Source: Chloroflexia bacterium
GTDB lineage: Bacteria > Chloroflexota > Chloroflexia > QHBQ01 > JADMIH01
DNA: 23,741 bases
Direction of reading: 5' to 3'
NCBI GenBank assembly: GCA_025927935.1
Contig: JAICKM010000019.1
Location: 1 to 23,741, forward strand
The notes under the pieces: generated by a model
What the model was told of the DNA's origin: nothing
Databases searched by the model: none
What the model saw: the letters and a program-made list of their open reading frames with translations, nothing else
Part shown: piece by piece, positions 13,727 to 22,173 of the stretch
How positions within the stretch are numbered: the first letter of the stretch is position 1
How the letters are laid out: every line of letters begins with the position of its first letter
Translations under genes and position numbers: made by a program

Positions 13727-15913
13727 CTAGTCTTCGACCACAACGCCCGGCTCCACCCAGCGGCCATGCGCCTTGATCAGATCGATCAGCTTATCGACGG
13801 CGCGCTCGGTCGGCACGTTCTTCTCCACACATTCTTTGCCCACAAACAGGTTCACCTTGTCGGGGGCGCCGCCCATGTAGCCGAAGTCGGCGTCGGCCAG
13901 TTCGCCCAGGCCGTTGACGATGCAGCCCATCACGGCGATCTTCACGCCGACCAGGTGGCCGGTGCGCGCTTTGATCCGCTCGGTGGTCGATTGGAGATCG
14001 AACAACGTGCGCCCGCATGACGGGCAGGCCACGAACTCGGTCTTGGTCAGGCGCGCGCCGGCGGCCTGCAACAGGTTGTAGGTGAAGACCAGGCGCTGCT
14101 CGAAGTCGCCCTTGCCGTAGGTCTGCACGCTGGCGCCGATGCCGTCGGTCAGCAGGGCGCCGAGGGAGACGGCCGTTTGCAGCAGGCGCTCTTCGTCAGC
14201 CGCATCGACCTCCGTGGCGATCAGGTGTAGCGGGTACGGGTAGCCCAGTTCGCGCAGCCGCGAGTCGAGCAGGCGATAGGCGCGCAGCCGGTAGCCGGTC
14301 TCGTCGATGGTCATGCTGAGCATGGCCTGCTCGACCCCGGCCTCGTGCAGCCGCCGCCCGACATCGACAAGGTCATCGACGATGCGGTACTCGTGCGCTT
14401 CCTCGGCGGCGCGCAACTCGCGCTCGGAGCGCGTGTCGAGCAGGTCGACCCACACCGGCTTGCGCTGCGCCTTGGGCACGGCCAGGTAGGCGTCGAGCAG
14501 CGGGGCCGGATCGTGGCCCTGGATCAAGGCCAGCTTGATGCCGCCGGCCACGCCCAGCGCCGGAGCGACGAGCGCCGGGTCGCCGGTGATCGCGACCACC
14601 GGAAAGGGGGTCCGCAACTCGCGCATACTGGTTGTGACCTGGCCGAGTGTGTCTACATCGGTCTGGCTGGTGACGCCCACGCTCAGCACATCGGCGCGCA
14701 CACCCTGCTCGCCCGCCCGGCGGGCCAGGGCCAGCACGTCGGTGAGCGCCTGGGGCATGGGGGCCAGCCGCCCGGCCAGCGAGACCACCACCTGGGCAGG
14801 CAGGTTGCCGCCGCTGCGGCTCTTGCCGATCTGCACGGCATGGGTCCAGCGCGGATCGTAGCCCAGGGCCTCGCGCAGATCGGGCAGCGCCCCGTCGGGC
14901 GCGGGATGGGCCACCGGCCACAGCTTGCCGTCATGCAGCGGCGGGCGCGCGCCGCGCGGGGTGTAGCGCTCGGCCAGGTGATAGGCGACCGGCACCTCGA
15001 ACTCCGGGTCCTCGGTCAGCGAGACGCGGATGGTGTCGCCGATGCCGTCTTCCAGCAGCGAGCCGATGCCGATGGCGCTCTTGATGCGGCCATCCTCGCC
15101 GTTGCCCGCTTCGGTTACGCCCAGGTGGAAGGGATACTCCATGCCTAGCTCGGCCATGCGCGCGGCCAGCAGGCGGTAAGCCTGGATCATCACCTTCGGG
15201 TTGCTGGCCTTCATCGAGACGATAATGTCGTAATATTCGTACTTCTCGCAGATGCGGATGAACTCCAGCGCGCTCTCGACCATGCCCAGCGGCGTATCGC
15301 CGTAGCGGTTCATGATGCGGTCGGAGAGCGAACCGTGGTTGGTGCCGATGCGCATGGACACCCCGCGCTCCTTACAGCGCAGTATGACCGGCGCGAACTT
15401 CTCCTCGATGCGCACCAATTCATCCCCATACTCGGCATCCGAATATTCCAGCACCTTGAACAGCTTGGCGTCGGCGTAGTTGCCGGGATTGATGCGCACT
15501 TTGTCGGCCCAGAGCGCGGCTTCCATGGCGGCGTTCGGGCTGAAGTGGATGTCGGCGACCAGCGGCGTTTCCAGGCCCATCGCCCGCAGACGCCGCTTCA
15601 CTTCGCCCAGCGCTTTCGCGTCGGCGGTGGTCGGCGTCGTGATGCGCACGATCTCGCAGCCCGCCTCGATCAGGCGCAGAGTCTGCGCGAAAGTCGCATC
15701 GACATCCTTGGTCAGCGTGGTGGTCATCGACTGGATGCGGATGGGGTTGTTGCCGCCCACGCCGACATTGCCGACCATCACCTCGCGCGTCTTACGGCGC
15801 TTGTACATATATGGATCGGCGCAATAGGGCAGCGTCGTGGCCCTCTCGGTGGACGGTGTGCCGGTGGCCGGCATCCGCAATTTGATAGGCTGGGGAATAA
15901 CCGAATTGCTCAA
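13727..15913 (-). CDS. ispG: 4-hydroxy-3-methylbut-2-en-1-yl diphosphate synthase, long form (728 aa)
   Basis: IspG (GcpE) reduces methylerythritol cyclodiphosphate to HMBPP in the non-mevalonate isoprenoid pathway, using a 4Fe-4S cluster. The N-terminal TIM barrel (about 29-315) opens with PYCADPYMYKRRKT and VGGNNPIRIQSMTTT, with VADIHF at 119-124. A large insert (about 320-610) makes this the three-domain form also found in plants, Chlamydiae and Bacteroidetes. The C-terminal domain holds the cluster ligands CPSCGR (Cys 630, 633) and GCIVNGLGE (Cys 664), with the conserved Glu at 671. The insert repeats the barrel: SMKASN...AYRLLAARMAELG and SMTIDE...AYRLLDSRLRELG match in order. I chose the TTG at 15913-15911 because GGAGAGG lies 8-9 nt upstream. 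The ATG at 15967 adds 18 mostly basic residues and has no ribosome binding site. A hairpin terminator follows. Confidence 0.95.
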   Translation of the reverse strand: MSNSVIPQPIKLRMPATGTPSTERATTLPYCADPYMYKRRKTREVMVGNVGVGGNNPIRIQSMTTTLTKDVDATFAQTLRLIEAGCEIVRITTPTTADAKALGEVKRRLRAMGLETPLVADIHFSPNAAMEAALWADKVRINPGNYADAKLFKVLEYSDAEYGDELVRIEEKFAPVILRCKERGVSMRIGTNHGSLSDRIMNRYGDTPLGMVESALEFIRICEKYEYYDIIVSMKASNPKVMIQAYRLLAARMAELGMEYPFHLGVTEAGNGEDGRIKSAIGIGSLLEDGIGDTIRVSLTEDPEFEVPVAYHLAERYTPRGARPPLHDGKLWPVAHPAPDGALPDLREALGYDPRWTHAVQIGKSRSGGNLPAQVVVSLAGRLAPMPQALTDVLALARRAGEQGVRADVLSVGVTSQTDVDTLGQVTTSMRELRTPFPVVAITGDPALVAPALGVAGGIKLALIQGHDPAPLLDAYLAVPKAQRKPVWVDLLDTRSERELRAAEEAHEYRIVDDLVDVGRRLHEAGVEQAMLSMTIDETGYRLRAYRLLDSRLRELGYPYPLHLIATEVDAADEERLLQTAVSLGALLTDGIGASVQTYGKGDFEQRLVFTYNLLQAAGARLTKTEFVACPSCGRTLFDLQSTTERIKARTGHLVGVKIAVMGCIVNGLGELADADFGYMGGAPDKVNLFVGKECVEKNVPTERAVDKLIDLIKAHGRWVEPGVVVED

Positions 15914-16040
15914 ACCTGCGTACCTCTCCAATTGGCCGGCCTCGGATCTCCGGCGCCGGTCATACATCTAAACACTGCAAAATAGGCCCATAATATAAAC
16001 GTTGCAGCGGGCCGCGCGATTTCGCCACGGCGCCACATTC

Positions 16041-16046
16041 ATTATA
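16041..16046 (-). promoter_or_regulatory. Candidate -10 box for ispG
   Basis: A perfect TATAAT reads on the minus strand about 128 nt before the TTG start of ispG. No good -35 box sits 16-18 nt upstream (the best is TTCTGC), so the promoter is uncertain. The 15968-16229 gap is AT-richer than its flanks and must hold divergent promoters for ispG and the plus-strand membrane protein. Confidence 0.35.
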
Positions 16047-16229
16047 CCGGAAAGTGGCCTAAAGCAGAAATCAGGCGTGCGCTTCTTCTGAGTTGGAGCG
16101 TGGGTTGGGGAGGCGCATACCTCTTCTTCCCACAAAAGTTATAAGATTGCAAGTTTTCCAGTGCCTTTGCTCTAACCACGCCCTAACCTGCATTCTCTAT
16201 GATAAAACTATTCGAGGTAGAGGGGGTAT

Positions 16230-17906
16230 GTGGGCGTGTCTCACATGCTGGAGAATCGAGGGAGAAGGGCTGTTTGGCGTATGGACGTTCGCACATTACT
16301 TCATGCCGCGCCGCCGATGGCGGCTTCTGCCCAGGGCATTCAAACGCGAAGTTTGCGCCTGTGGTGGATTATCTTGACCGTGAGCGCCGTACTACCCTTC
16401 GCGGTCGTGCAATTCCCGCCGCTGTATGATTATTATCACTGGGTCTTCGTGGGCCACCTGGTGCCGCTGCTCCTGCCGGGGGCGCAGGGCGGCGGCCCGG
16501 CGGTGAATCAACTGTATGGGCTGACCTGGCTGCCGATCCCGAACCTGGGCGAGCCGGTGCTGATCGCCCTGCTGAGCCTCGTGCTGCCGGCGGACGTGGC
16601 CGGGCGGGTCTTCTTAACGCTCTGTGTGCTGGCCTTCGCGTATGGGTTCGCCTCCCTGGTGCGGGCGGTGCAGGGGCGGCGCACGGCAATCGAGTTGCTG
16701 GGGTTCCCGGTGGCTTTTGGCTACTTCATGTATAAGGGTTACGATAGCTATCTGCTGTCGCTGGCAATTGCTTTTTTCGCCGTCAGCACGCTGCACCGGG
16801 TGACACTGGGCGGCACGTTGCGTCTGGCCGGACGGGAGGTGGCGCTGCTGGCCGGCCTGGGCGTGGGGTTGTATCTCTGCCATCTGTTTGGCTGGATGGT
16901 CTTTGCGCTCGTGACCGCGATCTATACCCTTCGCATGTTGCGCCAGGGCCAGTGGCGGGCGGGACTGTTGCTGGGTGCCACGGTCCTGCCCGCCCTCGCG
17001 TTGCTCGGCTGGTACACGGCGGGCAGTGCGGGCGGCTCACAGGTAGTCCTCTATCCGCTGCTGTCGGAGAAATTGCTGTCGCTGGTGGAACCGCTCATGC
17101 TGTTCCTGCGGACGGACCCGTTCACGCCGCCGCTCGCTACCTTCTGGACCAATCTGGGCGGCGGGCTGCTGATCCTGGCTGTGCTGGCCGCGAATCTCGT
17201 CTCCCCCCTGCGCAAACAGCCCTGGCTGCCGCTGCTCCTGACGGCGGCGATCCTCGGCGTGATCGCCCTGGCGCTGCCGATCAGCGAATTCAGCGGCGAT
17301 ATCCGGCCCGATGAGCGCTTTGTGCTGCCGGCTGTCTTGATCGGCCTGGCAAGTCTGCGGTTCAAGCCGCTCACGGTGCGGCGCGGGGCCGCGATGAGCG
17401 CCGTCGTCTTGCTGATCTTGAGCTATCATCTGGTCGAGTACCAGAGCGCGGGCGCCGCGTTGCGCGAAATCAAGCAAAGCACCGCGGCGGCGTTACCGCC
17501 GGGGGCTGCTGTCCTGTCGCTGACCGTGAACGGGGGCGCGACACGGGGCACCTGTGCCGCCAGCGCCGATGTGTTCTCCGTGGGCGCGCCCACCCTCAAG
17601 TGGTTTGGCCTGGAGCGCCTGCTCGGCGCCGGGGCCACCCTCAGCGCCAATGTGATGCCGACCTCGCTGGTCCACGCGAAGATCGGCGCGCAGCCGGTGC
17701 CCGATCTCACGGTCGTCGAAATGAGTCCCGATCAGATCCGCGCCGCCGGGCCACTGGGTTTACAGTCGGCGGGTCTCTATCCGTATGTCGAGGTTTTCGG
17801 GTGCCCGCAAGACATCGATACGGCGCGGGCGGCCTTCACGCCGCAATATGAGACCGTGGCGAGTGGCCGCTATTACGCCGTTTTAGGGCGCCGGCCCACT
17901 CCTTAA
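16230..17906 (+). CDS. Polytopic membrane protein, possibly GT-C related (up to 558 aa)
   Basis: I cannot assign a firm family. The protein has about ten hydrophobic spans and a soluble C-terminal part (about 430-558) with two Cys (TCAASAD and FGCPQD). The first outer loop, FPPLYDYYHWVF, has the acidic-aromatic-His layout seen after the first span of some GT-C glycosyltransferase-like proteins. DIRPDERFVLPAVLIGLASL (about 354-373) resembles the RY/RFxLP motif near the end of such enzymes. It stands alone and is transcribed away from ispG; the two-component genes follow after 108 nt. The start is unsure: GTG at 16230 gives the longest form, ATG at 16245 is possible, and ATG at 16281 has GGAGAAGGG about 11 nt upstream and still precedes the first span (about residue 44 of the long form). 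A glycan-related role is a weak inference. Confidence 0.8.
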   Translation: MGVSHMLENRGRRAVWRMDVRTLLHAAPPMAASAQGIQTRSLRLWWIILTVSAVLPFAVVQFPPLYDYYHWVFVGHLVPLLLPGAQGGGPAVNQLYGLTWLPIPNLGEPVLIALLSLVLPADVAGRVFLTLCVLAFAYGFASLVRAVQGRRTAIELLGFPVAFGYFMYKGYDSYLLSLAIAFFAVSTLHRVTLGGTLRLAGREVALLAGLGVGLYLCHLFGWMVFALVTAIYTLRMLRQGQWRAGLLLGATVLPALALLGWYTAGSAGGSQVVLYPLLSEKLLSLVEPLMLFLRTDPFTPPLATFWTNLGGGLLILAVLAANLVSPLRKQPWLPLLLTAAILGVIALALPISEFSGDIRPDERFVLPAVLIGLASLRFKPLTVRRGAAMSAVVLLILSYHLVEYQSAGAALREIKQSTAAALPPGAAVLSLTVNGGATRGTCAASADVFSVGAPTLKWFGLERLLGAGATLSANVMPTSLVHAKIGAQPVPDLTVVEMSPDQIRAAGPLGLQSAGLYPYVEVFGCPQDIDTARAAFTPQYETVASGRYYAVLGRRPTP

Positions 17907-17964
17907 GCCGCACTACGGGATGCAGGAATCGCGGTGAAGTGGTACGATAATGGCGGAGTCCCAT

Positions 17965-18000
17965 CCGGCCCCCGGCGCTGAGCGGCGCGCCGGGGGCCGG
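17965..18000 (+). other. Perfect 14-bp GC-rich hairpin before the response regulator
   Basis: CCGGCCCCCGGCGC (17965-17978) pairs perfectly with GCGCCGGGGGCCGG (17987-18000) around an 8-nt loop. No T run follows, so it is not a classic terminator for the upstream membrane gene. It ends 2 nt before a GAGG ribosome binding site (18002-18005) and 14 nt before the ATG. A possible -10 box GATAAT (17946-17951) would place the whole hairpin in the 5' leader. It may limit translation or act as a partial terminator. Confidence 0.7.
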
Positions 18001-18014
18001 CGAGGTCGTGATCC

Positions 18015-18698
18015 ATGCGAGTGCTGCTAGTCGAAGATGAGATGCGCCTGGCGGCGCTGGTGCGCCAGGGGTTGGAGGAAGAGTCCTACGCCGTAGATGT
18101 CGCCTATACCGGGCGCGCGGGGCTGGAATGGCTGCGCCTGGTGACCTATGATCTCATCGTTCTCGACCTGATGCTGCCGGAGATCGACGGGCTGGAAGTT
18201 TGCCGCCGCTACCGCGCCGCGGGCGGGCGGACCCCCATCCTCATGCTGACGGCGCGCGATACCCTGGAGGACCGGGTGCGCGGGCTGGACAGCGGCGCCG
18301 ACGATTACCTGATCAAACCCTTTGGCATGCCGGAACTGCTGGCCCGGTTGCGGGCGCTGGCCCGCCGCGAAGGCCCAAGCAAAACGCCCGCGTTGCAGGT
18401 GGGCGACCTGATCCTGGACACCGTAGCGAAGCGTGCCCGGCGGGACGGGCGGCCCATCGACCTGACGGCCACCGAATACGCCTTGCTGGAGTTGCTGATG
18501 CGCCACCCCGGCCAGGTCCTCTCTCGCGATCAGATTATCGAGCATGTGTGGAACGCCGATTTCGGCGCCGGTTCCAAGCTCATCGAGGTCTATATCCATT
18601 ACCTGCGGCGCAAGATCGACAACGAGTATCCTATCAAACTGCTCCAAACGGTGCGCGGATTGGGCTACCGCATCGGGGACGACAATGCGGGCGCTTAG
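18015..18698 (+). CDS. OmpR/PhoB-family response regulator (227 aa)
   Basis: A receiver domain (1-115) is followed by a winged-helix DNA-binding domain (about 125-222). The receiver has the acidic pocket (Glu 7, Asp 8), the phosphate-accepting Asp 51 in LIVLDLMLPEIDG, Thr 79 in MLTA and Lys 101 in IKPFG. The C-terminal part has DLTATEYALLELL, the recognition region VLSRDQIIEHVW and the terminal VRGLGYRI wing typical of OmpR/PhoB proteins. It should bind direct repeats in DNA after phosphorylation by its partner kinase. The kinase gene starts inside the end of this gene (14-nt overlap). The start is supported by GAGG 9 nt upstream. Regulated genes are unknown; the upstream hairpin may control its own expression. 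Confidence 0.96.
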   Translation: MRVLLVEDEMRLAALVRQGLEEESYAVDVAYTGRAGLEWLRLVTYDLIVLDLMLPEIDGLEVCRRYRAAGGRTPILMLTARDTLEDRVRGLDSGADDYLIKPFGMPELLARLRALARREGPSKTPALQVGDLILDTVAKRARRDGRPIDLTATEYALLELLMRHPGQVLSRDQIIEHVWNADFGAGSKLIEVYIHYLRRKIDNEYPIKLLQTVRGLGYRIGDDNAGA

Positions 18699-20100
18699 CG
18701 GCCCGCGGTGGCGGCCCCTGCTTGCCCGGCTGCATAGCCTGCGCGTGCGGTTGGTGCTGTGGTCGTTGCTGGTCAATGCCCTGCTGCTGATCGGGCTGGG
18801 CAGCGGGGTCGGGCTGGTGTTGCGCGAAATCCAATACGGGCAGATGGACGACCGGCTGCGCATCAGTGCTGCTGAACTGACCCGATCCGTGCAAATTGAC
18901 GACTTACAGGTGACCATTCGTCCGAGTGAGCTGACTGAGCTGGCCGACCGGGGCGTGTTTGGCTGGGTCGTCGATCCATCCGGGAAGATCCTGAAGACGT
19001 TCGGGCAGGCCAGTTCCCTGCCCTGGCCCGGCCTCTGGGCGCCGGCTTCCTTCCGCGATCTCACCCTGGGGTCCAGCGAGGTCCGGCTCTATCAGCAGGC
19101 CCCCGGCCAGGCGGGCAGCCGCATCGCCGGAGGGATCTCGCTCGTCCTGGCGACTTCGCGCGAACCGGCGGAGCGCACGTCGCATGCGGTGCTGCTGATC
19201 CTGAGCGTGGCGATCCCGCTGGGGCTGGCCGTGGCCGCGGCGGGGGCCATGTTCCTGGCCGGGCGGGCGCTGGCGCCCATCAGCACTATTACCGCCCAGG
19301 CCCGGCGCATCGGGCGCGCGAACCTGAGCGAACGGCTGGCGCTGCCCGGCCCGCGCGACGAAGTGGGCCAATTGGCCGATACCTTCGACGATATGCTCGA
19401 CCGCTTGCAGGCCGCCTTCGAGCACGAACGCCAGTTCCTGGCCGACGCCTCGCACGAGTTGCGCACGCCGCTGGGCCTGTTGCGTATGCAGATCGATCTG
19501 GCGCAGAGCCGCCCGCGTGACGCCGCCACCCTGACCGCCATGGTGCGGGCCATGGGCGACGACGTGGACCGCATGACCCGGCTGGTCGAGGCCATGCTGG
19601 CCCTCACCCGCCTGGAGAGCGCGCAGACCCCGCCCGCGCCGGTGGACCTGTGCGATGTGCTGGGCGGCCTGGTGGGCCAACTCCAACCGCTTGCGCTGGA
19701 GCGGCAGATCACCCTCGCGCTCGACGGCCCCGCCGAGGCGATCGTGCTGGGCGACCGGGATCGGCTCGTGCAGCTATTCCTGAACCTGCTGGACAATGCC
19801 CTGAAGTACACGCCCGCCGGCGGACACGTCCGCACGTGTGTACAGCGCGCGGCGGCGGGCTGGCAGACCCAGGTCGCAGATAGCGGGCCGGGCATAGACC
19901 CCGAACATCTGCCGCATCTGTTCGACCGGTTCTACCGGGTCGATACCTCGCGGGCGCGTGAAACGGGCGGTCTGGGCCTGGGCCTCGCCATCGCGCAGAC
20001 CATCGCCCACCAGCACGGCGGCGCCATCACCGCCGAAAGCTGCGCCGGCCAGGGTACCACCTTCACCGTCACTTTGCCGTCAGCCGTAGGGCTAGCGTAG
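18685..20100 (+). CDS. Sensor histidine kinase with HAMP domain (471 aa)
   Basis: The order is TM1 (about 23-47), an extracytoplasmic sensor domain of about 120 residues (48-166), TM2 (about 167-192), HAMP (about 193-245), HisKA (about 246-310) and HATPase_c (about 350-466). The phospho-accepting His 257 is in ADASHELRTP. The ATP-binding motifs are N box LLDNALKYTP (Asn 371), G1 DSGPGI (399-404), F box FDRFYR and G2 GLGLGLA (429-435). All residues needed for activity are present. The frame is open back to 18544, but the ATG at 18685 is right: it gives a basic N-terminus before TM1 and overlaps the response regulator by 14 nt. The signal sensed is unknown; the sensor domain has no motif I recognise. 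Confidence 0.95.
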   Translation: MRALSGPRWRPLLARLHSLRVRLVLWSLLVNALLLIGLGSGVGLVLREIQYGQMDDRLRISAAELTRSVQIDDLQVTIRPSELTELADRGVFGWVVDPSGKILKTFGQASSLPWPGLWAPASFRDLTLGSSEVRLYQQAPGQAGSRIAGGISLVLATSREPAERTSHAVLLILSVAIPLGLAVAAAGAMFLAGRALAPISTITAQARRIGRANLSERLALPGPRDEVGQLADTFDDMLDRLQAAFEHERQFLADASHELRTPLGLLRMQIDLAQSRPRDAATLTAMVRAMGDDVDRMTRLVEAMLALTRLESAQTPPAPVDLCDVLGGLVGQLQPLALERQITLALDGPAEAIVLGDRDRLVQLFLNLLDNALKYTPAGGHVRTCVQRAAAGWQTQVADSGPGIDPEHLPHLFDRFYRVDTSRARETGGLGLGLAIAQTIAHQHGGAITAESCAGQGTTFTVTLPSAVGLA

Positions 20101-20195
20101 CGGCAGCGACTCTGCAAGTCGGGAGAAAATATAGCCAATAGGATCTACAGGCTCCCTGCTTCCTGGGCCATCCAAAGCTCTGCGGTGTACGCTCG

Positions 20196-20717
20196 TTATT
20201 TGGATTTGGGCAGGACGTGTTCCTCGAAGCGGATGCGCCATGCGCCGGAGCCGGCGATGAAGGGCTGCATTAAGGCGCGTTCGGCCTGCATGGTGTGGTT
20301 CAGGTCGTGCGCGGCCCAGGTATGCAGCAACTCACCGAGCGTCACCCGGCCCAGTTCGCTGTGCACGCCGCTCCGTTCCAGGTCGTCCGGCTGGATGCCG
20401 TCGATCAGCGCCAGATTTTGCGTCCGCAGGCGGGCGAACTCGGCGGCTAACTCGGACAGGTTCAGGTGTGCATAGTCAACGGCGGCGCCGGAGGGTGCGA
20501 AGCCGGAGATATCCTCGCCGGCCAGGAAGTTACGCACGCGGCGCGGGAACACGTCCTTTTCGGTCTGGATCAGGTGGCCCAGGCATTGGGCCGCCGACCA
20601 TTCGCCCGGCGCGGGTGGTTGTTCCAGCGTGGCGGCGGAAATTGTCGTTGTCAAACTAATCCAACGGGCGGGGGTGGCCGTCAAAGCCTCTCGCACTTCT
20701 TGTAGAAGATCCTCCAC
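20196..20717 (-). CDS. DinB-family protein (173 aa)
   Basis: A four-helix-bundle protein of the DinB/DfsB superfamily, whose members bind a divalent metal through a His triad and often act in thiol-dependent transfer or stress responses. The family pattern is clear: PAPGEWSAAQCLGHLIQTEKD near the start with His 48, and LLHTWAAHDLNHTMQ near the end with His 137 and His 141. The length is usual for the family. The start is GTG at 20717-20715, with GAGGAG 7 nt upstream. The gene converges on the histidine kinase gene, with 95 nt between the stops and no clear terminator there. The substrate is unknown, and many proteins of this family have no assigned reaction. Confidence 0.88.
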   Translation of the reverse strand: MEDLLQEVREALTATPARWISLTTTISAATLEQPPAPGEWSAAQCLGHLIQTEKDVFPRRVRNFLAGEDISGFAPSGAAVDYAHLNLSELAAEFARLRTQNLALIDGIQPDDLERSGVHSELGRVTLGELLHTWAAHDLNHTMQAERALMQPFIAGSGAWRIRFEEHVLPKSK

Positions 20718-20850
20718 GTACTTGCTCCTCGCTAGCTATTCCGGCCAGGGCTGCTTTCCGATCAAATCGTAACCAGGTGGGGACACGAGTCTCGCGGTTC
20801 TGGTATCCAACCGGAAATCGCGGCGCCTGTCCGACAATTTCTCGAACAAA

Positions 20851-20873
20851 AACCCCGCGCCCTGCATTGGGGC
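20851..20873 (-). terminator. Weak possible terminator after the small membrane gene
   Basis: On the minus strand a CCCC (20872-20869) and a GGGG (20856-20853) are 12 nt apart and followed by TTTTTG. The stem is short, so this is tentative. It lies about 55-80 nt after the stop of the 72-residue membrane protein. I see nothing else in the 20718-20926 gap. Confidence 0.25.
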
Positions 20874-20926
20874 TTGGACCAAGGCAAGGGGCAGGGGAGA
20901 TCGGGGCCACGGGGGCGGATTCTGAC

Positions 20927-21145
20927 TCAGGGCGCCGGGGCCGGGGTCAGGAAAATATCGGTGATCGGGTGCCCGGCGACGACCGAACTGAGTAACAGAC
21001 CGCCCACGCAAAGGAAGGCGAGAAACACCAGCAACAGGAGCGCCCCGCCGCCGATCCACAAGACGGTATTCGTGCTCTCGTCGCCTTCGTCCTCGGCTTG
21101 CTTCGACAAGCGTAGCGCGGATGGGGGGGGATTTTGCGTGCTCAT
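20927..21145 (-). CDS. Small single-span membrane protein (72 aa), unknown function
   Basis: A polar N-terminus with a charged stretch (KQAEDEGDES, about 16-25) leads to one long hydrophobic span (about 30-55) and a short tail ending in TPAPAP. There is no signal-peptide cleavage site, lipobox or catalytic motif. The evidence that it is a real gene is strong: the ATG at 21145 has an ideal AAGGAG 9 nt upstream, and a near-consensus promoter lies 61 nt upstream. A longer reading from 21181 is possible but would place the ribosome binding site inside the gene. I do not recognise a family. The next genes on the same strand are mrp (upstream) and dinB (downstream), neither of which suggests a role. 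Confidence 0.8.
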   Translation of the reverse strand: MSTQNPPPSALRLSKQAEDEGDESTNTVLWIGGGALLLLVFLAFLCVGGLLLSSVVAGHPITDIFLTPAPAP

Positions 21146-21205
21146 GGATCGAAACTCCTTCTCTGGTGAATCGCCTGCCACGATGACACGCGCGGCAGCG
21201 CGCCC

Positions 21206-21235
21206 ATTATACCGTTAACCCGATGATAGCGTCAA
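21206..21235 (-). promoter_or_regulatory. Sigma-70-like promoter of the small membrane protein gene
   Basis: On the minus strand TTGACG (21235-21230, 5 of 6 matches) and TATAAT (21211-21206, perfect) are 18 nt apart. The -35 box overlaps the stop codon of the Mrp gene, so the small gene has its own promoter directly after mrp. Confidence 0.75.
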
Positions 21236-22026
21236 ATCAACTTTTCGCGCACGCGGGCGGCGATACGGCGAAATACGGTGGCCTCTGCCGCATCCGGAGT
21301 GGCTGCCAGCAGTGGATGGCCGGCGGCGATCCCGCGACTGATCGCCAGGTCCATCGGGATGCGGCCCAGCATCTCGATCTCGGTATCCTCGACCGCCCAG
21401 GGCCGGTCGCTGTGGTGAAACACTTCCACCCGTTCGCCGCAGTGCGGGCAGTACAGGTAGCTCATATTCTCGACCAGCCCCAGGATCGGCACATGGCTCT
21501 GGCGGAACATGGCGAGCGACCGTCCTGCGTCCAGCAGCGACAGGTCTTGCGGCGTGGTGACGACCACGACGCCGTCCACCGGCACGGTCTGGAGGAGGCT
21601 CTGTTGCGGCTCCCCCGTGCCGGGCGGCAGATCGACGAGCAGATAGTCCAGGCGATCCCAGCGCACGTCGCGGATGGTCTGCGTGACGATGCGCCCGGTG
21701 AACAACGGGTGCGGCATGACCGCCTGGGCCTCGCCCACCAGCAGTCCAATCGACATGACTTGCAGGCCGAAACGCTCCAGCGGCGGGATGTACGGCTCCT
21801 TGCCCGCGCGGGCCACCGGCAGCCAGCCACGCGCTTCCTCCTGCCGCCGCACGCCGAGCATCAATGGGATGTTGGGGCCGTAGATATCGGCGTCGAAGAT
21901 GCCGGTGCGCGTCCCGGTCTGCGCCAGGGCCAGGGCCAGGTTCACGGTGACTGTCGTCTTCCCGACCCCGCCCTTGCCGCTGGCAATCGCCAGTACGCGC
22001 GCCACACCCGTGATCCGCTCCGCCAT
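21232..22026 (-). CDS. mrp: Mrp/ApbC-type P-loop ATPase without N-terminal MIP18 domain (264 aa)
   Basis: This is a cytosolic P-loop ATPase of the Mrp/NBP35 family, which binds iron-sulfur clusters and passes them to target proteins. The deviant Walker A motif GKGGVGKTT is at 17-25, followed by FDADIYGPN (44-52), VDLPPGTGE (131-139) and the cluster-binding pair CPHC (Cys 193, Cys 196). Unlike the second copy at 23191, it starts right before the P-loop and lacks the MIP18/DUF59 domain. The usual Asp after PPGTG is Glu here. The frame is open to 22203, but the ATG at 22026 has GGGAGGAG about 6 nt upstream and begins the conserved fold, so the 59 extra residues are discarded. It is divergent from the methyltransferase gene. 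A ParA/MinD-type function is unlikely given the DIYGPN and CPHC motifs. Confidence 0.92.
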   Translation of the reverse strand: MAERITGVARVLAIASGKGGVGKTTVTVNLALALAQTGTRTGIFDADIYGPNIPLMLGVRRQEEARGWLPVARAGKEPYIPPLERFGLQVMSIGLLVGEAQAVMPHPLFTGRIVTQTIRDVRWDRLDYLLVDLPPGTGEPQQSLLQTVPVDGVVVVTTPQDLSLLDAGRSLAMFRQSHVPILGLVENMSYLYCPHCGERVEVFHHSDRPWAVEDTEIEMLGRIPMDLAISRGIAAGHPLLAATPDAAEATVFRRIAARVREKLI

Positions 22027-22101
22027 GCACGGTCTCCTCCCTGTCCGCTGCTCGTCTTCTATATAACGTGCGATCCGGGGTGAAACGCGCTGCCCGCCGG
22101 G

Positions 22102-22130
22102 CTGACAACGGCGGGCGCGCGGAGTATGAT
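22102..22130 (+). promoter_or_regulatory. Sigma-70-like promoter of the methyltransferase gene
   Basis: CTGACA (22102-22107, 5 of 6) and TATGAT (22125-22130, 5 of 6) are exactly 17 nt apart. Transcription would start near 22137, about 37 nt before the ATG at 22174. Confidence 0.75.
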
Positions 22131-22173
22131 AAGGGGAGAAGCTTATCGCAGACGCAGATAAGGAGAGATGCCA

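Noticed and set aside
14345..15148. Plus-strand open frame of 267 codons
   Set aside because: Antisense to ispG and without any domain.
21223..22083. Plus-strand open frame of 286 codons
   Set aside because: Antisense to the Mrp gene. The minus frame has Walker A and CPHC motifs and a good ribosome binding site.
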